A stretch of DNA of 64,000 nucleotides from Bathynomus jamesi (taxonomy: Eukaryota > Arthropoda > Malacostraca > Isopoda > Cirolanidae): NCBI GenBank assembly GCA_023014485.1, contig JAJOZX010000997.1:811001-875000 (forward strand). The letters are read 5' to 3'. Of the stretch, positions 23,521-33,530 are shown in pieces (the stretch's first letter is position 1; each line of letters starts with the position of its first letter). Below the pieces are notes generated by a model, which saw nothing but the letters and a program-made list of their open reading frames with translations, searched no databases and had not been told where the DNA came from. A program made the position numbers and the translations under genes.

Positions 23521-24045
23521 TCCCATCTGTGGTGGAACTATACAAAAACTGCTATGAATAAACTGTTGCTTATACTATTTTTCGTATGCTATGTAAGGAA
23601 CCGAAATGGCGGAGTCAGTTTTGTTTACTACGCGTAAACCTACCTACCTACCCCAGCCGAATGTTAATCGGGAAGAATATATATAATTTCATTATTAGGG
23701 TCCAAAACAGTTCTGTGTTATTGTACAATGTCCTGGCTTTCAGATACAGATACTATGTACCTCACGTCTACGGTAATCTTGGTTCAGACAACTGCTGGTT
23801 TACAATACATTATTTTTGCAATGTAGCAAAGATTATATAATGCTTATTAAGTTGTTATAATAAGTGTTATAAGATGTCTCGTGTAATAACAATATACATA
23901 AAATTGTCGAATAATCAAGCAGTATGCTAGGTTAAGTGGCTATGTTGGCCTTACTTTTATATTAAGTTCAGTATATATGCAAGATTGTACTTGTATGTTA
24001 GGTTAAGTGGCTATGGATTGTAAATGATCCGCAATAATGTTTTTT
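23521..24045 (+). mobile_element. Non-LTR retrotransposon copy B, 3' segment after the insertion
   Basis: Resumes copy B at tcccatctgtggtggaacta and runs through a decayed C-terminal coding region (NLPTYPSRMLIGKNIYNFII) to the 3' UTR, matching copy A (10880-11450) in inverted orientation. Confidence 0.9.
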
Positions 24046-24076
24046 TGTTGTTTTACATTTATCTTGGGCTTCGTCG

Positions 24077-24250
24077 TGGCCAGTGTTGTAACACCACTTT
24101 CCGTTGATTAGCAAAGTTAAGCGACATTTGTCTGGATAGTAATTGGGTGGGAGACTGTCCTCTGCGTTCAGATTATGAAGTGACCTGTGGTTCGGATTCC
24201 ACGTAAAATTGGAGGTTCACTCAGTCATACGACTATCATTTTTTTTTTTA
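24077..24250 (+). repeat. 5S rRNA-derived SINE
   Basis: GTTGATTAGCAAAGTTAAGC and GGATAGTAATTGGGTGGGAG, with GACTG following, keep the spacing of the internal control region of 5S rRNA (A box AAGTTAAGC, C box TTAGTA-GGGGGAGAC-like). The segment begins GGCCAGTGTTGTAACACCAC, like a 5S 5' end. The 5S 3' end is absent and unrelated sequence follows to a T-run at about 24240. That fits a SINE3-type element rather than a 5S gene. Confidence 0.7.
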
Positions 24251-24362
24251 TTATTTACAGTTGCTAGTCTACTACGTAGGCCTAATATGGGCTAGGCGTA
24301 AATAGGCTAGTTCAATAAGTAAATAATGTGTGTTTAATTTCCTTAACAACCAGGTTATATAG

Positions 24363-24470
24363 TACGAGGGAGGGGACCTACAGCTTTACATTGGATCCGA
24401 CCCGAGAATCGAACCCAAGTCCTTCAGATCAACAACCCGACGTTCTACCATTAAGTTACCCTTGCGGGTA
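24363..24470 (-). repeat. tRNA-derived SINE
   Basis: The minus strand reads TAACTTAATGGTAGAACGTC (A-box region) and TGGGTTCGATTCTCGGGTC (B box), then a body with GGATCC and AAAGCTGTAGGTCCCCTCC shared with copies near 100 and 61820. Looks like a SINE with a tRNA head. Confidence 0.7.
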
Positions 24471-24484
24471 CCTGGGATTCCATT

Positions 24485-24545
24485 AGGTTAAGTGTACAAG
24501 ATTGTATTTGTATGTTAAATGTTATGGATTGTGAATCATTCGCCT
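24485..24545 (+). repeat. LINE 3'-tail-like fragment
   Basis: gtacaagattgtatttgtat plus gttatggattgtgaatcatt resembles the end of LINE copy B (about 23975-24035). Either a second tail fragment or the 3' end of the preceding SINE. Confidence 0.6.
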
Positions 24546-24879
24546 CGTATTGTCCTTAACAGTAGATATCTTCGTCATACAGAACTTCCAGAATTGAGTG
24601 AACGTTATAAACGGAATGGGCTTTAGAATAAGATAGTCTTTATAGCAGGTTGTCCGTTGTAACAAGCCGTCGCCATAAACAACAGGTCGTTACATCGAGG
24701 TTTAAAGTTTTATACTTGGAGTGAATTGTTCTTAAATGAATTCTTACGGTGCTTAATAAATAAAAGTTCGTTATACCAAGGTGTCCTTTACAACTAGGCA
24801 TTAGTCATATCAAGCTGTTGATTCTAGGTAAGCACTCATTATATCAATGAAGTCTCTATAAGTACACTGTCTTTATAGG

Positions 24880-25085
24880 TAGTTCCTCGTTATACCGAAG
24901 TGGTCTTTATAGGTAGTTCCTCGTTATACCAAAGTGGTCTTTATAGGTAGTTCCTCGTTATACCGAAGTGGTCTTTATAGGTAGTTCCTCGTTACATCGA
25001 AGTGGTCTTTATAGGTAGTTCCTCGTTACATCGAAGTGGTTTTTATAGGTAGTTCCTCGTTACATCGAAGTGGTTTTTATGAATA
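24880..25085. repeat. 34-bp tandem repeat, about six copies
   Basis: Unit built on gtggtctttataggtagttc followed by ctcgttayaycgaa; copies diverge slightly (tatacc versus acatcg). No coding potential. Confidence 0.9.
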
Positions 25086-25307
25086 GGCATTAGCCATTTC
25101 ACCAAAGCTTCTATCTAAGTACCTGTGGTGTCATAATTGAATGTGGCAAACTTTGTGTAGCTTAATTATCTAAACTAGTCCTGAGTGCAATATTTGTTTA
25201 GTAAAATGAATAAGTGGTTGGAACTTGTTCCAAATTTGACAATAATCTAGTCTAAACCACTACCAAAAAAATAGAATATTTTGGTAACAAAATTGTGTAG
25301 AAAAACT

Positions 25308-25412
25308 TAAAGTAGCCGTAACCTAAATATTTCTGCCTAAATTAATCTGAAGTACAACTTCTGATTAGTTTAGGTTACGGCTACTTCAAAAATTTTCTCT
25401 ACGATTTTTAAG
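25308..25412. repeat. Inverted repeat, 19-bp core arms
   Basis: agtagccgtaacctaaa and tttaggttacggctact flank about 60 bp; the arms extend imperfectly. Probably a small MITE remnant. Confidence 0.8.
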
Positions 25413-27465
25413 TTACCGTGAGTCATTTTTCGGTAGTGGTGGTGGTGGTGGTGGTTTGGATTATTTGGTCACTGATGATCCATACTCTTATTTTGGGTTT
25501 AGTTACTTTCATTTTAATAATCCATGTTACAGTAAGTGGGGGCAAAAAAAAAAAATTTATAGAATCAGTCACTTTTTATTTGAAAACATTATTGGACATT
25601 ATTATTAGCACGATATAAACAATATCCAATATCAACAAAAAGGTTAGTATAGATGAATTAGCATGATCATATATCTTAAGTTAATTACAAATTCTTCTGT
25701 AACTTTTTTCTTCTAAACACACGAACTGCTTATTCTTACAAAAATATATTTAAAGTAAATTTTTGTTTCGTGGTGAAGAGACCCTATGTCTAATTATATC
25801 AATAACTATTTCTATAGTTTCGTTATACAGTATAAACTCTTAAAAAACCGTACATTAAAGCAGTGCGGTTCTAACCCACATTCCGACCAACCTGCCTACT
25901 CCAGTATTGGCGAGTACATAGTACAGTATTTTGTTTTTCTTTGATGTAGCGATATTTGGCTGACGAAGATGTACATTGGGAATGGAGAGTACAGTGAAGC
26001 AATCAGTGTGTTCGAGAAAAGTGTGGAGTGAAAAAAAAATTGTATACATTAAAATGTGTAGGTGAGAGGTATAGAAAGACGAGGATGGAAGTAATTAGCT
26101 AATGTGAATAAATGGAGTTCATACAAGTACAGCACAAGCGTTAACGAGAAACATGAATGAAAGCAATTTGTCAAGTGTATAAATGGAGTCTCACCTGGCG
26201 TACTAGATGTCACTTTGGTTGGGGTTGCACCTTATTCCCGGTGGTGATCCGCGTGTTGTTTTCCCTACAGAATCGCGATAATCTTCAGGATACACCAAGC
26301 CCATCGCGACACGAACGTGCGTATCACGATATTAGCAGTCCCCCGATGGTTTACCTTTAAAAATTCTTTGAAGAAAAATACAATCAAGGTTTGGTTAAAA
26401 TTACTAGAACTTCAAACCGGGTAAGTGTTGCGGTTTTGCAGGGAAAAGTGAGAATTTCTTCGTATAGCAAGATATATACTCGATTACTTTTGATTCTGCA
26501 TCCCAAATATATCTAATAAGGATACAATAAAACAAGATATCAACGACATTTTTTTTTGTCTATTTTACCAGCCCTTTTTTTTTTTTTTTTTTTTTAAACG
26601 GGGCAACGGTGCTTGAGGCACAACAAGGAAAAAAAAAAAAGTTTAATCGACTTTTGAATCAGACGAAATGAGCTAAGATTATTTTCTTGACTGCTTTTCT
26701 GAGGCAAAAAATAGTAACAGAAATAAGGCAATAAATTAAACAGTTCTATGTACGCAATTTTTCCAAGCATGCTGATATGAACATTATAAAAATCTCGTTA
26801 TCTATATTATAATAATTATTAATAATAATAATAATAGCAGCGTATGCTTAGTCAAATCATAAGGTCAATTCTTTTTAAAAGTAAAATATGTACAGTAAAA
26901 ATAAAATCGATATTATAATAACTTTTAATCTCTCAACGTTTTCTTCATATTAAAACAAATGATGAATAAATTGGCTTCATATTTCTGATTTCTTTATCTA
27001 CAATATTCGTATTAATAACGTGTCGAATGAATATATTTCTTAATTCAGTCAACAATTGAGAAAAAATGAAGTCTCTTTTCCATTTAAGAGATTTCTCTAC
27101 GCATTCCACCACTCATTCCTTACAATTAAAAAAATCAAATTATGAAATGCGTGAAAGTTAAATGGAAATTTCGTTTCATTTAACTGCTGAGTAAAATAAG
27201 CATATAGAGTTAAGACTAGCATAATATATATATACATACATTATACATATTTTAGCTATAAGCACCATAATAGTGTGCTATTCTGGCTAAATAATCGCAT
27301 TATTTACTGGCTCATATTCGGACATTACATTCAGTCTTAAAACCTACAGTAAGAACACTTCAAATATATCAAATCTGCTCTTGTCAAATTTGAGATTTGA
27401 CAAGAAATGGTTAAGTGATAAAATCACAAATATAGGACTCGTCCTATAAATATATATATATACAC

Positions 27466-27496
<31 letters not shown>

Positions 27497-27870
27497 AAAA
27501 TATCGTTAAGTACAATGGCAACGTTTAAAAATTTTAAAAAGTTAGCTAAAATGAAAGGCACTTTGACTAGTTGTAAAAATATGGTAACAATTCATTCCAG
27601 AAGAATGTTTTAAAATGCGTAAAAATGGCCTTACATAATACAATGTAAACGATTCAATATATCGCATTAAAACACTTTTGCAGTCGATCGTTTCGGTAAA
27701 TTATGTTAAAATAGCGTAAAGTAGAACTTTAGTTTCACAATCCAATCGAATATCGATGTGTAATCCTGATTAGCTTCATTCAATACTTTCTTGGGCTTTA
27801 AAAGCCTGTCTTCATTAATCGAGTAGACGTCGTCTTTAGCTTGTACAAAGGCTTCTATTCCAGTACGGAT
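25413..27870. other. Region 3' of Zasp last exon 2; no gene seen
   Basis: AT-rich with microsatellites ((GGT)n near 25434-25455, (TA)n near 27457-27489, (AAT)n near 26815-26837). The part nearest 27870 should be the Zasp 3' UTR (minus), but I find no decisive polyadenylation signal. Confidence 0.5.
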
Positions 27871-27957
27871 TTAAAAGCCTCTCTGGGCGTGAATTTTACA
27901 GAAGGGTTTTCCTCCTTTAGCGAAGAAACTCTGGCCCTCCAAGTTTTTGTGGCATTT
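27871..27957 (-). CDS. Zasp52: Zasp alternative last exon 2: C-terminal half of LIM4
   Basis: An 87-nt coding exon: 28 codons and TAA. The acceptor is TTAACCTGCAG|AAATGC, phase 0. Joined to FKCS it reads KCHKNLEGQSFFAKGGKPFC, then KIHAQRGF and stop. It offers the same Cys, Cys and His ligands as exon 28701-28781. By eye 17 of the 26 aligned residues are identical, with a two-residue longer tail. Both exons have clean acceptors and open frames, so this looks like a maintained duplicate rather than a relic. Confidence 0.85.
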   Translation of the reverse strand, partial: KCHKNLEGQSFFAKGGKPFCKIHAQRGF

Positions 27958-28700
27958 CTGCAGGTTAAATGCTAGTTACAGGTTAGGATTAAACTACATT
28001 GGGCCTAAAGAACTAATATGCAACAGCCATTCGAACGATCTATACGCTCTAGAACTAAGTGAAATAATTAACTAAAGAACTAACATGAAGTGGCTGAATG
28101 TTAAATAGGCAAAACAAAAAATCTAAATAATAGTCAACTGATAATAAAGTTTGTCTACATGTTAAATGTATATCTGTGCAGACGGACTTTAATTCAGATT
28201 AGAAATAAGCCTGTAAAAAATAAATCTCATTAACTTCCAACCATTACGAAAGTGGCACCACAATCTGCAAATATTCCTAAAAAATATAAATTTACTGCAA
28301 GCGATCTTAACTATCACAAGCACATTTACTCATATACAGTTTAAAACCTTGTAATAACGTAAAAAAAAAAAGCTTCGAGAATCAGCCAAATCTAAGATTA
28401 GTTTGAATTAAAGCGACGAAGGGGGGAGGTCACTGTGTCAAGCCATGTATAAAATAAAAATAAATCAAGCCTATGCGGGACTACACCCTTTTAATAAGTT
28501 AGCAACTTTCTAATACCAAGTTTTCAGTTCGTACCTAATTTTATAATTTCACGTTATGATCGAAGAGAAACACTGAATTTAAACGCTTTCAACCGGCTTG
28601 ACAATGGTGACCCTAAAGTGAGGAAATAGGTTACATATGATCTCGGAAAGTAAACGTAGAAGAATAAAAAAAAAAATGACTGAAGGAGTGCGAAAATGAG
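27958..28700. other. Between the two Zasp last exons
   Basis: AT-rich. For transcripts using exon 28701-28781 it is the 3' UTR; for those using 27871-27957 it is intron. No other ORF of note. Confidence 0.6.
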
Positions 28701-28781
28701 TTAGCGACCAGCGTGGGACTTGCAGAAAGGTCGGCCGTTCTTGGCATAAAAACTCTTGCCCTCAAGATTCGATTTGCACAC
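28701..28781 (-). CDS. Zasp52: Zasp alternative last exon 1: C-terminal half of LIM4
   Basis: An 81-nt coding exon: 26 codons and TAA. The acceptor is TTGTGTTTTCAG|GTGTGC. Joined to FKCS it reads VCKSNLEGKSFYAKNGRPFC, then KSHAGR and stop, supplying the remaining ligands of LIM4 (Cys, then C-x2-H). The wording NLEG.SFY.K.GRPFCK.HA is the family's C terminus. It is too short for a standard ORF scan. A very similar exon lies 0.75 kb further 3' (27871-27957), so this is one of a pair of alternatives. Confidence 0.9.
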   Translation of the reverse strand: MCKSNLEGKSFYAKNGRPFCKSHAGR

Positions 28782-29410
28782 CTGAAAACACAATTCCAAT
28801 AAAGACCTCATTCGAGGGGCGATTCGGTCAAAGCGTACGATGACGCTAAGTAAAAATTAAACCCGCATTGGGGGGATTTTCTACGCAGGTTTTAGGCAAG
28901 TTTCAAACGGGATTATTATTATTAAAAGCATTTTACCTGTACAATCGATTCAAAACGTCCTAGTGTGACATTCTGATGTTTCTTACTAATAAATATCCGT
29001 ATGGAACACCAAAACTTTTTGAATCGATTGTTAAGTTAAATTTTTCAATAATTACACAGGCCTGCGAATGAGAACTTTGTAACAGTTGTTTTCTCACCAA
29101 TAACCGATTTTCTATAATTCAACTACGCTGATTTCGAATATGGTGTCCATTATTATTATTTTTTTTTTTTTTTTTTCTATCACAACGATTTTCTGCAAAC
29201 TGAAAAGGGAAAAAACAAATATTTATTTCAATTTACATTAGGTATCTATTTCGCTTTGTTATACTATGATAATTACAAATGCAAAAAAATTAAAAAGAAA
29301 GACTATTAACGTCAATTACATATTCATCTTTATTTGTCCCGAGTTTTCTTGTGAGATCTATCTATGCCTTTTTGTCTCGAATGTACGCGCTGTTCCTTTA
29401 CTTTTATGTA
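28782..29410. other. Zasp intron, unassigned part
   Basis: AT-rich with a poly-T run at 29160-29176. Nothing coding seen. Confidence 0.6.
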
Positions 29411-30279
29411 ATAATTCTGGAGTATCCCATTTCAACATCCAGCAGTAATCAGCCATCATGCTGATGTCCCACCTTCCCTGATATCTCTTCTCCGTTTCTT
29501 TGATGTCTTAGTGAAACAGTTCTTGTTCTTCAAGATTCTCAGGGAAGTAATCCAAGTGTGAATGTAAGAAATGTAATTTTAAACTCTTATTACAACCCAA
29601 CTATCTGAACTTATTTAGCATGTTGTTCACAATGTTTTGGTAATTTGGGTCCTTGTTCCTCAAAAATTTGCATCCTTAAAAGCAATCCACGCTTCTTTTC
29701 CAAGTGTGTTTCAAAGTGTTCATCCAAAGTCAGTTTTCTAATCTGGGGGACCAACGAAAATTCTACTTTCAATTTTGCTTCAGAAAGAGTCGGGAATTTA
29801 TCACACAGATACTTAAAACAATCTCAATCTTCGTCCAAGGCCTTAAATTGCTTCAAGCCCAATTTTATGCGAAGCGAAGGTAAAAGGACTTTCTTCGTGT
29901 CAACCAAACTTTCACGTTGTGTTTTTAGAACCAGGTGTCAGGTTGACTGCGTGGCCATTCCTTTTTTATCCAGTACCGAGTTCTTGCTCGGCTACCCAAT
30001 TCACACACAAAATATGGAAACTTCGTATAAGCTGGTTGTTGACCTAACAACATACAAATCGCTTTTAAGTCTCCACAAAGTAGCCAACCGTGTTTTGTAT
30101 TTAGCTGACGAATCGTTCGGGAGACAAATATCTTACCAAATCGTTAAATTGACTGTGTAAACAATTAGGGTTCACCAAATGTTCCGGTTTGAAAACAATC
30201 AATATCATCGTTTCCATCGTCATCAGACACCGAATCAGATGAAGTTGTCAAGAGTATTTGGTTTAGTTGGTACAGGACT

Positions 30280-31061
30280 CAGGGATGGAAAATAACAGGG
30301 ATGGAAAATAACAGGGATGGAAAATAACAGGGATGGAAAATAACAGGGATGGAAAATAACAGGGATGGAAAATAACAGGGATGGAAAATAACAGGGATGG
30401 AAAATAACAGGGATGGAAAATAACAGGGATGGAAAATAACAGGGATGGAAAATAACAGGGATGGAAAATAACAGGGATGGAAAATAACAGGGATGGAAAA
30501 TAACAGGGATGGAAAATAACAGGGATGGAAAATAACAGGGATGGAAAATAACAGGGATGGAAAATAACAGGGATGGAAAATAACAGGGATGGAAAATAAC
30601 AGGGATGGAAAATACAGGGATGGAAAATAACAGGGATGGAAAATAACAGGGATGGAAAATAACAGGGATGGAAAATAACAGGGATGGAAAATAACAGGAT
30701 GGAAAATAACAGGGATGGAAAATAACAGGGATGGAAAATAACAGGGATGGAAAATAACAGGGATGGAAAATAACAGGGATGGAAAATAACAGGGATGGAA
30801 AATAACAGGGATGGAAAATAACAGGGATGGAAAATAACAGGGATGGAAAATAACAGGGATGGAAAATAACAGGGATGGAAAATAACAGGGATGGAAAATA
30901 ACAGGGATGGAAAATAACAGGGATGGAAAATAACAGGGATGGAAAATAACAGGGATGGAAAATAACAGGGATGGAAAATAACAGGGATGGAAAATAACAG
31001 GGATGGAAAATAACAGGGATGGAAAATAACAGGGATGGAAAATAACAGGGATGGAAAATAA
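30280..31061. repeat. 16-bp minisatellite, about 49 copies
   Basis: Unit CAGGGATGGAAAATAA repeated head to tail for 782 bp, almost invariant. Only two units differ, each by a one-base deletion (near 30613 and near 30696). The unit equals the hAT terminal repeat sequence, so the array is a tandem expansion of the element's own end. Homogeneity implies recent expansion or ongoing unequal exchange. Array length could also be an assembly estimate. Confidence 0.97.
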
Positions 31062-31229
31062 CAGAAGTGTAAACCCGATTTTTACGTAGCTATATTCTTA
31101 AAGCCGGTTTTTACCGGTGGGATTCTGTATGCTTTTTAGGGAGGTAAATGATCAAAATATTAAACAGAAATAAGGTTTTAATTGATTCAATCAAGTGTGT
31201 GTAACATTTGAATTAAAGTTTATTATCGA

Positions 31230-33053
31230 ACTTGATTTTTTTAATTAACACTTGAGAAAACAGAGCATTAAGTGTCTGATCTGATATTCTTGATCGAATC
31301 TTTGTGACGAATAAACCAGCAGCTGAACACACACTCGGACTCTACGGTGGTGGCTTTTATTGTAAGCAACGCCTCGTACATTCGATCCAAATTTTCGCTT
31401 CTATTCAAAGTAGCTTCAAAATATTTGAATTCATTGTTTACGTCAAAGGTGTTTGTTCATCTCACACATGTACTCGTTCATAAGTTGATCATCATTTACT
31501 TCACGACCTAAGATGCATTGTGAATCTTCGAGTTTCGAAGCAATTGATTGGACTTGGTCGTCTGTTTCTGAAATCTGGCAAGCTTCTGGAAAAAGCCTCT
31601 TAAATGTATGATCCGCATACTTCTTAAGTGCTTGTCTTGAAGGAAAGAGGAACGGTGCTGATGATTCATTTTTCAAGACCTCGGGATTGTGGAGAAAACT
31701 CAGCAAGGCGACAGCAGCTTTTTGTCTTCTCGGTGAGTAGCGATCAATGAGACACTGACGTAGCTCAAAAGCAAAAGGATTGTTTTTGCTTTCAAATTTA
31801 TCCAAAATGACCTTTATGGGAGATTCAGCTTTGAGCAAATTTGCATCTTCGGAACAGAGTCGCTTCAAAACAATTTCTAGTGGACGAAGCTTGTCAAAGA
31901 GGCTCTTTAGAACACTCCATTCCATCTGAAATAGTCTCTGTTGAGCGTATCACTCTGAGGGCCTTTGGAATGCAATTTTTGAGTTTCAAAAATCTTTCTA
32001 TCATGGATACAAGACTTCCACCTCGTTCTACAGTCAAGGATAAGCTTCATTTCCTTTCCATTAAATTCATCTTTGAAAAATGAGAGATTGCAGGATTTTG
32101 TCAAAGGAGACTTTCGAAATATGCGGCAGATTTTTTTCACCTAATTTATTACTTTAAGTAATCTTCTCGAAGTTTTGGAAGAACAATTACGTCATCTATG
32201 TCGGACTCAAAAATTGTATCCGTGCATAAAATTTCACTCATCTTCGCTTAACTCGTGTGCAGTGTTCATCTTCAGGGGTAGGGTCACTTTCCCCTTCAAC
32301 TGAATTTTCAGCAGTTTTTGAATACAAGATATCCGAAACCGCGAGATGTATAGCATGTGCATTGTGCAATGCATTGATGGTGATCAGTACTATTTCTCTT
32401 CCAAATTTGACCATTACTGAGGCACCGTCGATTGTGCAACCCACGATATGCTTATCTAGGTCCGAGCCAAAGTCTTCCAATCTTTTCCTAACGATTGCAA
32501 TAGTTTTGGTGCTATCGAGAGAGCCATTTATTTTCATGAGACCAAGAGACCAATGTTGATTTTCATCATGAACATTAATATATCTTTGGTTTTGCAAAGA
32601 TGTATACTCATCCATAGTTAATGAACAGCGGATTCCTTGTCTCACCCGATTCTTGAAGTAGTTGACCAATTCATGTTTCTTTTTCTCATAAGAACTAAGC
32701 ACCATTTTTCTGACACCATTATGGGAAGTTGGGTGAGGCTTGTCGTATTTTATCTTTCTTAAGCTTTCTTGAATGAATTCACTTGGCAATTGATTGGAAA
32801 CTCAGTCCATCTACACACGCAAGTTTCGAAATTTCCTCTTCTATGGACTTTTTTTCGCACAAACTCTTCCACTGTTCTTTGTTTCTTCAATGGCTGATTA
32901 ATCTGGTCGATGTTTATGTCGAATATTTTTCATGTGGGATGATAAACTAAGTAGAACCTCCACAACACTTTAAACTTTGTGACGTGTCATACACTCTGCT
33001 GCTTCTTTATTCTTACGAGTGAAATGATACCAAGCATTTGATTTCTTTGACAT
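31230..33053 (-). pseudogene. hAT transposase pseudogene (BED zinc finger)
   Basis: Begins MSKKSNAWYHFTRKNKEAAE then CMTRHKV at 33053, a BED-finger head (W-x-HF, C, H), interrupted by a stop. The central part reads CSLTMDEYTSLQNQRYINVH, then VGCTIDGASVMVKFGREIVL and NALHNAHAIHLAVSDILY. Then LILDCRTRWKSCIHDRKIF. A late segment, KATTVESECVFS followed by IKNIRSDT, matches the hAT dimerisation signature. Frameshifts near 32240, 31910 and 31440 break it. Confidence 0.9.
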
Positions 33054-33530
33054 GATGGAGTATTAAATCTTAGAATCTTAACTGATCAATGTTCAATGTG
33101 CAATCATCCACATAACATTCAAGACAAGCATCAATTATTTACACTTATAAACAAAAAACGATACGAAACGATGCAAAACGTAATTACGATGTTTTTAAAC
33201 GTTTGTTTCATAGAAAATGGACAAAAGTGATCGGAGACTCGCGCAAAAATGTGAAAACCGGTTCTTATCGTCGGTTTCGGTGATGATTAAAAATTTTCAC
33301 CACCTGTTAAAAACCGGGTTCCATCTCTAGTACAGGTATACCAGGTCCATGAGCAACTGGTCTTATAGCAGACAAAGTAGAGCCCATGATTTGTCTTGAT
33401 CCCCAAATTCCATTCCGAAGTACGTATAGAATGCTTTTTCTTGAAGTCTGTAATATCTCGCCTTTGTTTTTTCACAGTAAATTTTCCACAAATATAACAA
33501 TGTTTGGGCTATTTACACGCTCTGGTTGCC

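Larger units (their letters stand above)
30278..33329 (-). mobile_element. BED-finger hAT transposon with expanded terminal repeat
   Basis: Flanked by GTACAGGA (30270-30277) and GTACAGGT (33330-33337), an 8-bp duplication with one change. The left end is CTCAGGGATGGAAAA and the right end, reverse-complemented, CTAGAGATGGAACC. It carries a minus-strand transposase pseudogene and, at its left end, a long minisatellite made from the terminal sequence. It interrupts repeat protein copy 2. Confidence 0.85.
29411..33530 (-). pseudogene. Unclassified arthropod repeat protein, degenerate copy 2 (interrupted by hAT)
   Basis: Outside the hAT (30278-33329) the minus strand reads HCYICGKFTVKKQRRDITDF, FGMEFGDQDKSWA and SAIRPVAHGPGIPV before it. 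After it come HSQFNDLVRYLSP, further broken segments and TEKRYQGRWDISMMADYCWM then LKWDTPE near 29410-29500. The same signposts in the same order occur in the copy at 47.7 kb (GDQDKSWA, SAIRPVPHG, RYQGKW, ADYCW). Many stops and shifts. I recognise this as a protein family scattered in arthropod genomes, but I cannot name its class. The plus-strand 171-residue ORF at 29645-30160 is a shadow. Confidence 0.75.

Noticed and set aside
24077..24165. Functional 5S rRNA gene
   Set aside because: The 3' third of 5S is missing and the helix I partner of the 5' end is absent; it fits a SINE head instead.
24363..24470. Functional tRNA gene on the minus strand
   Set aside because: A and B box-like blocks are present but I could not form a matching acceptor stem, and the segment recurs as a repeat.
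29645..30160. 171-residue plus-strand ORF
   Set aside because: It is antisense to the degenerate repeat protein whose motifs read on the minus strand.
30280..31061. Regular repeat that might be taken for a CRISPR-like array
   Set aside because: Units are contiguous 16-mers with no spacers, in an insect-like genome; it is a minisatellite at a hAT end.
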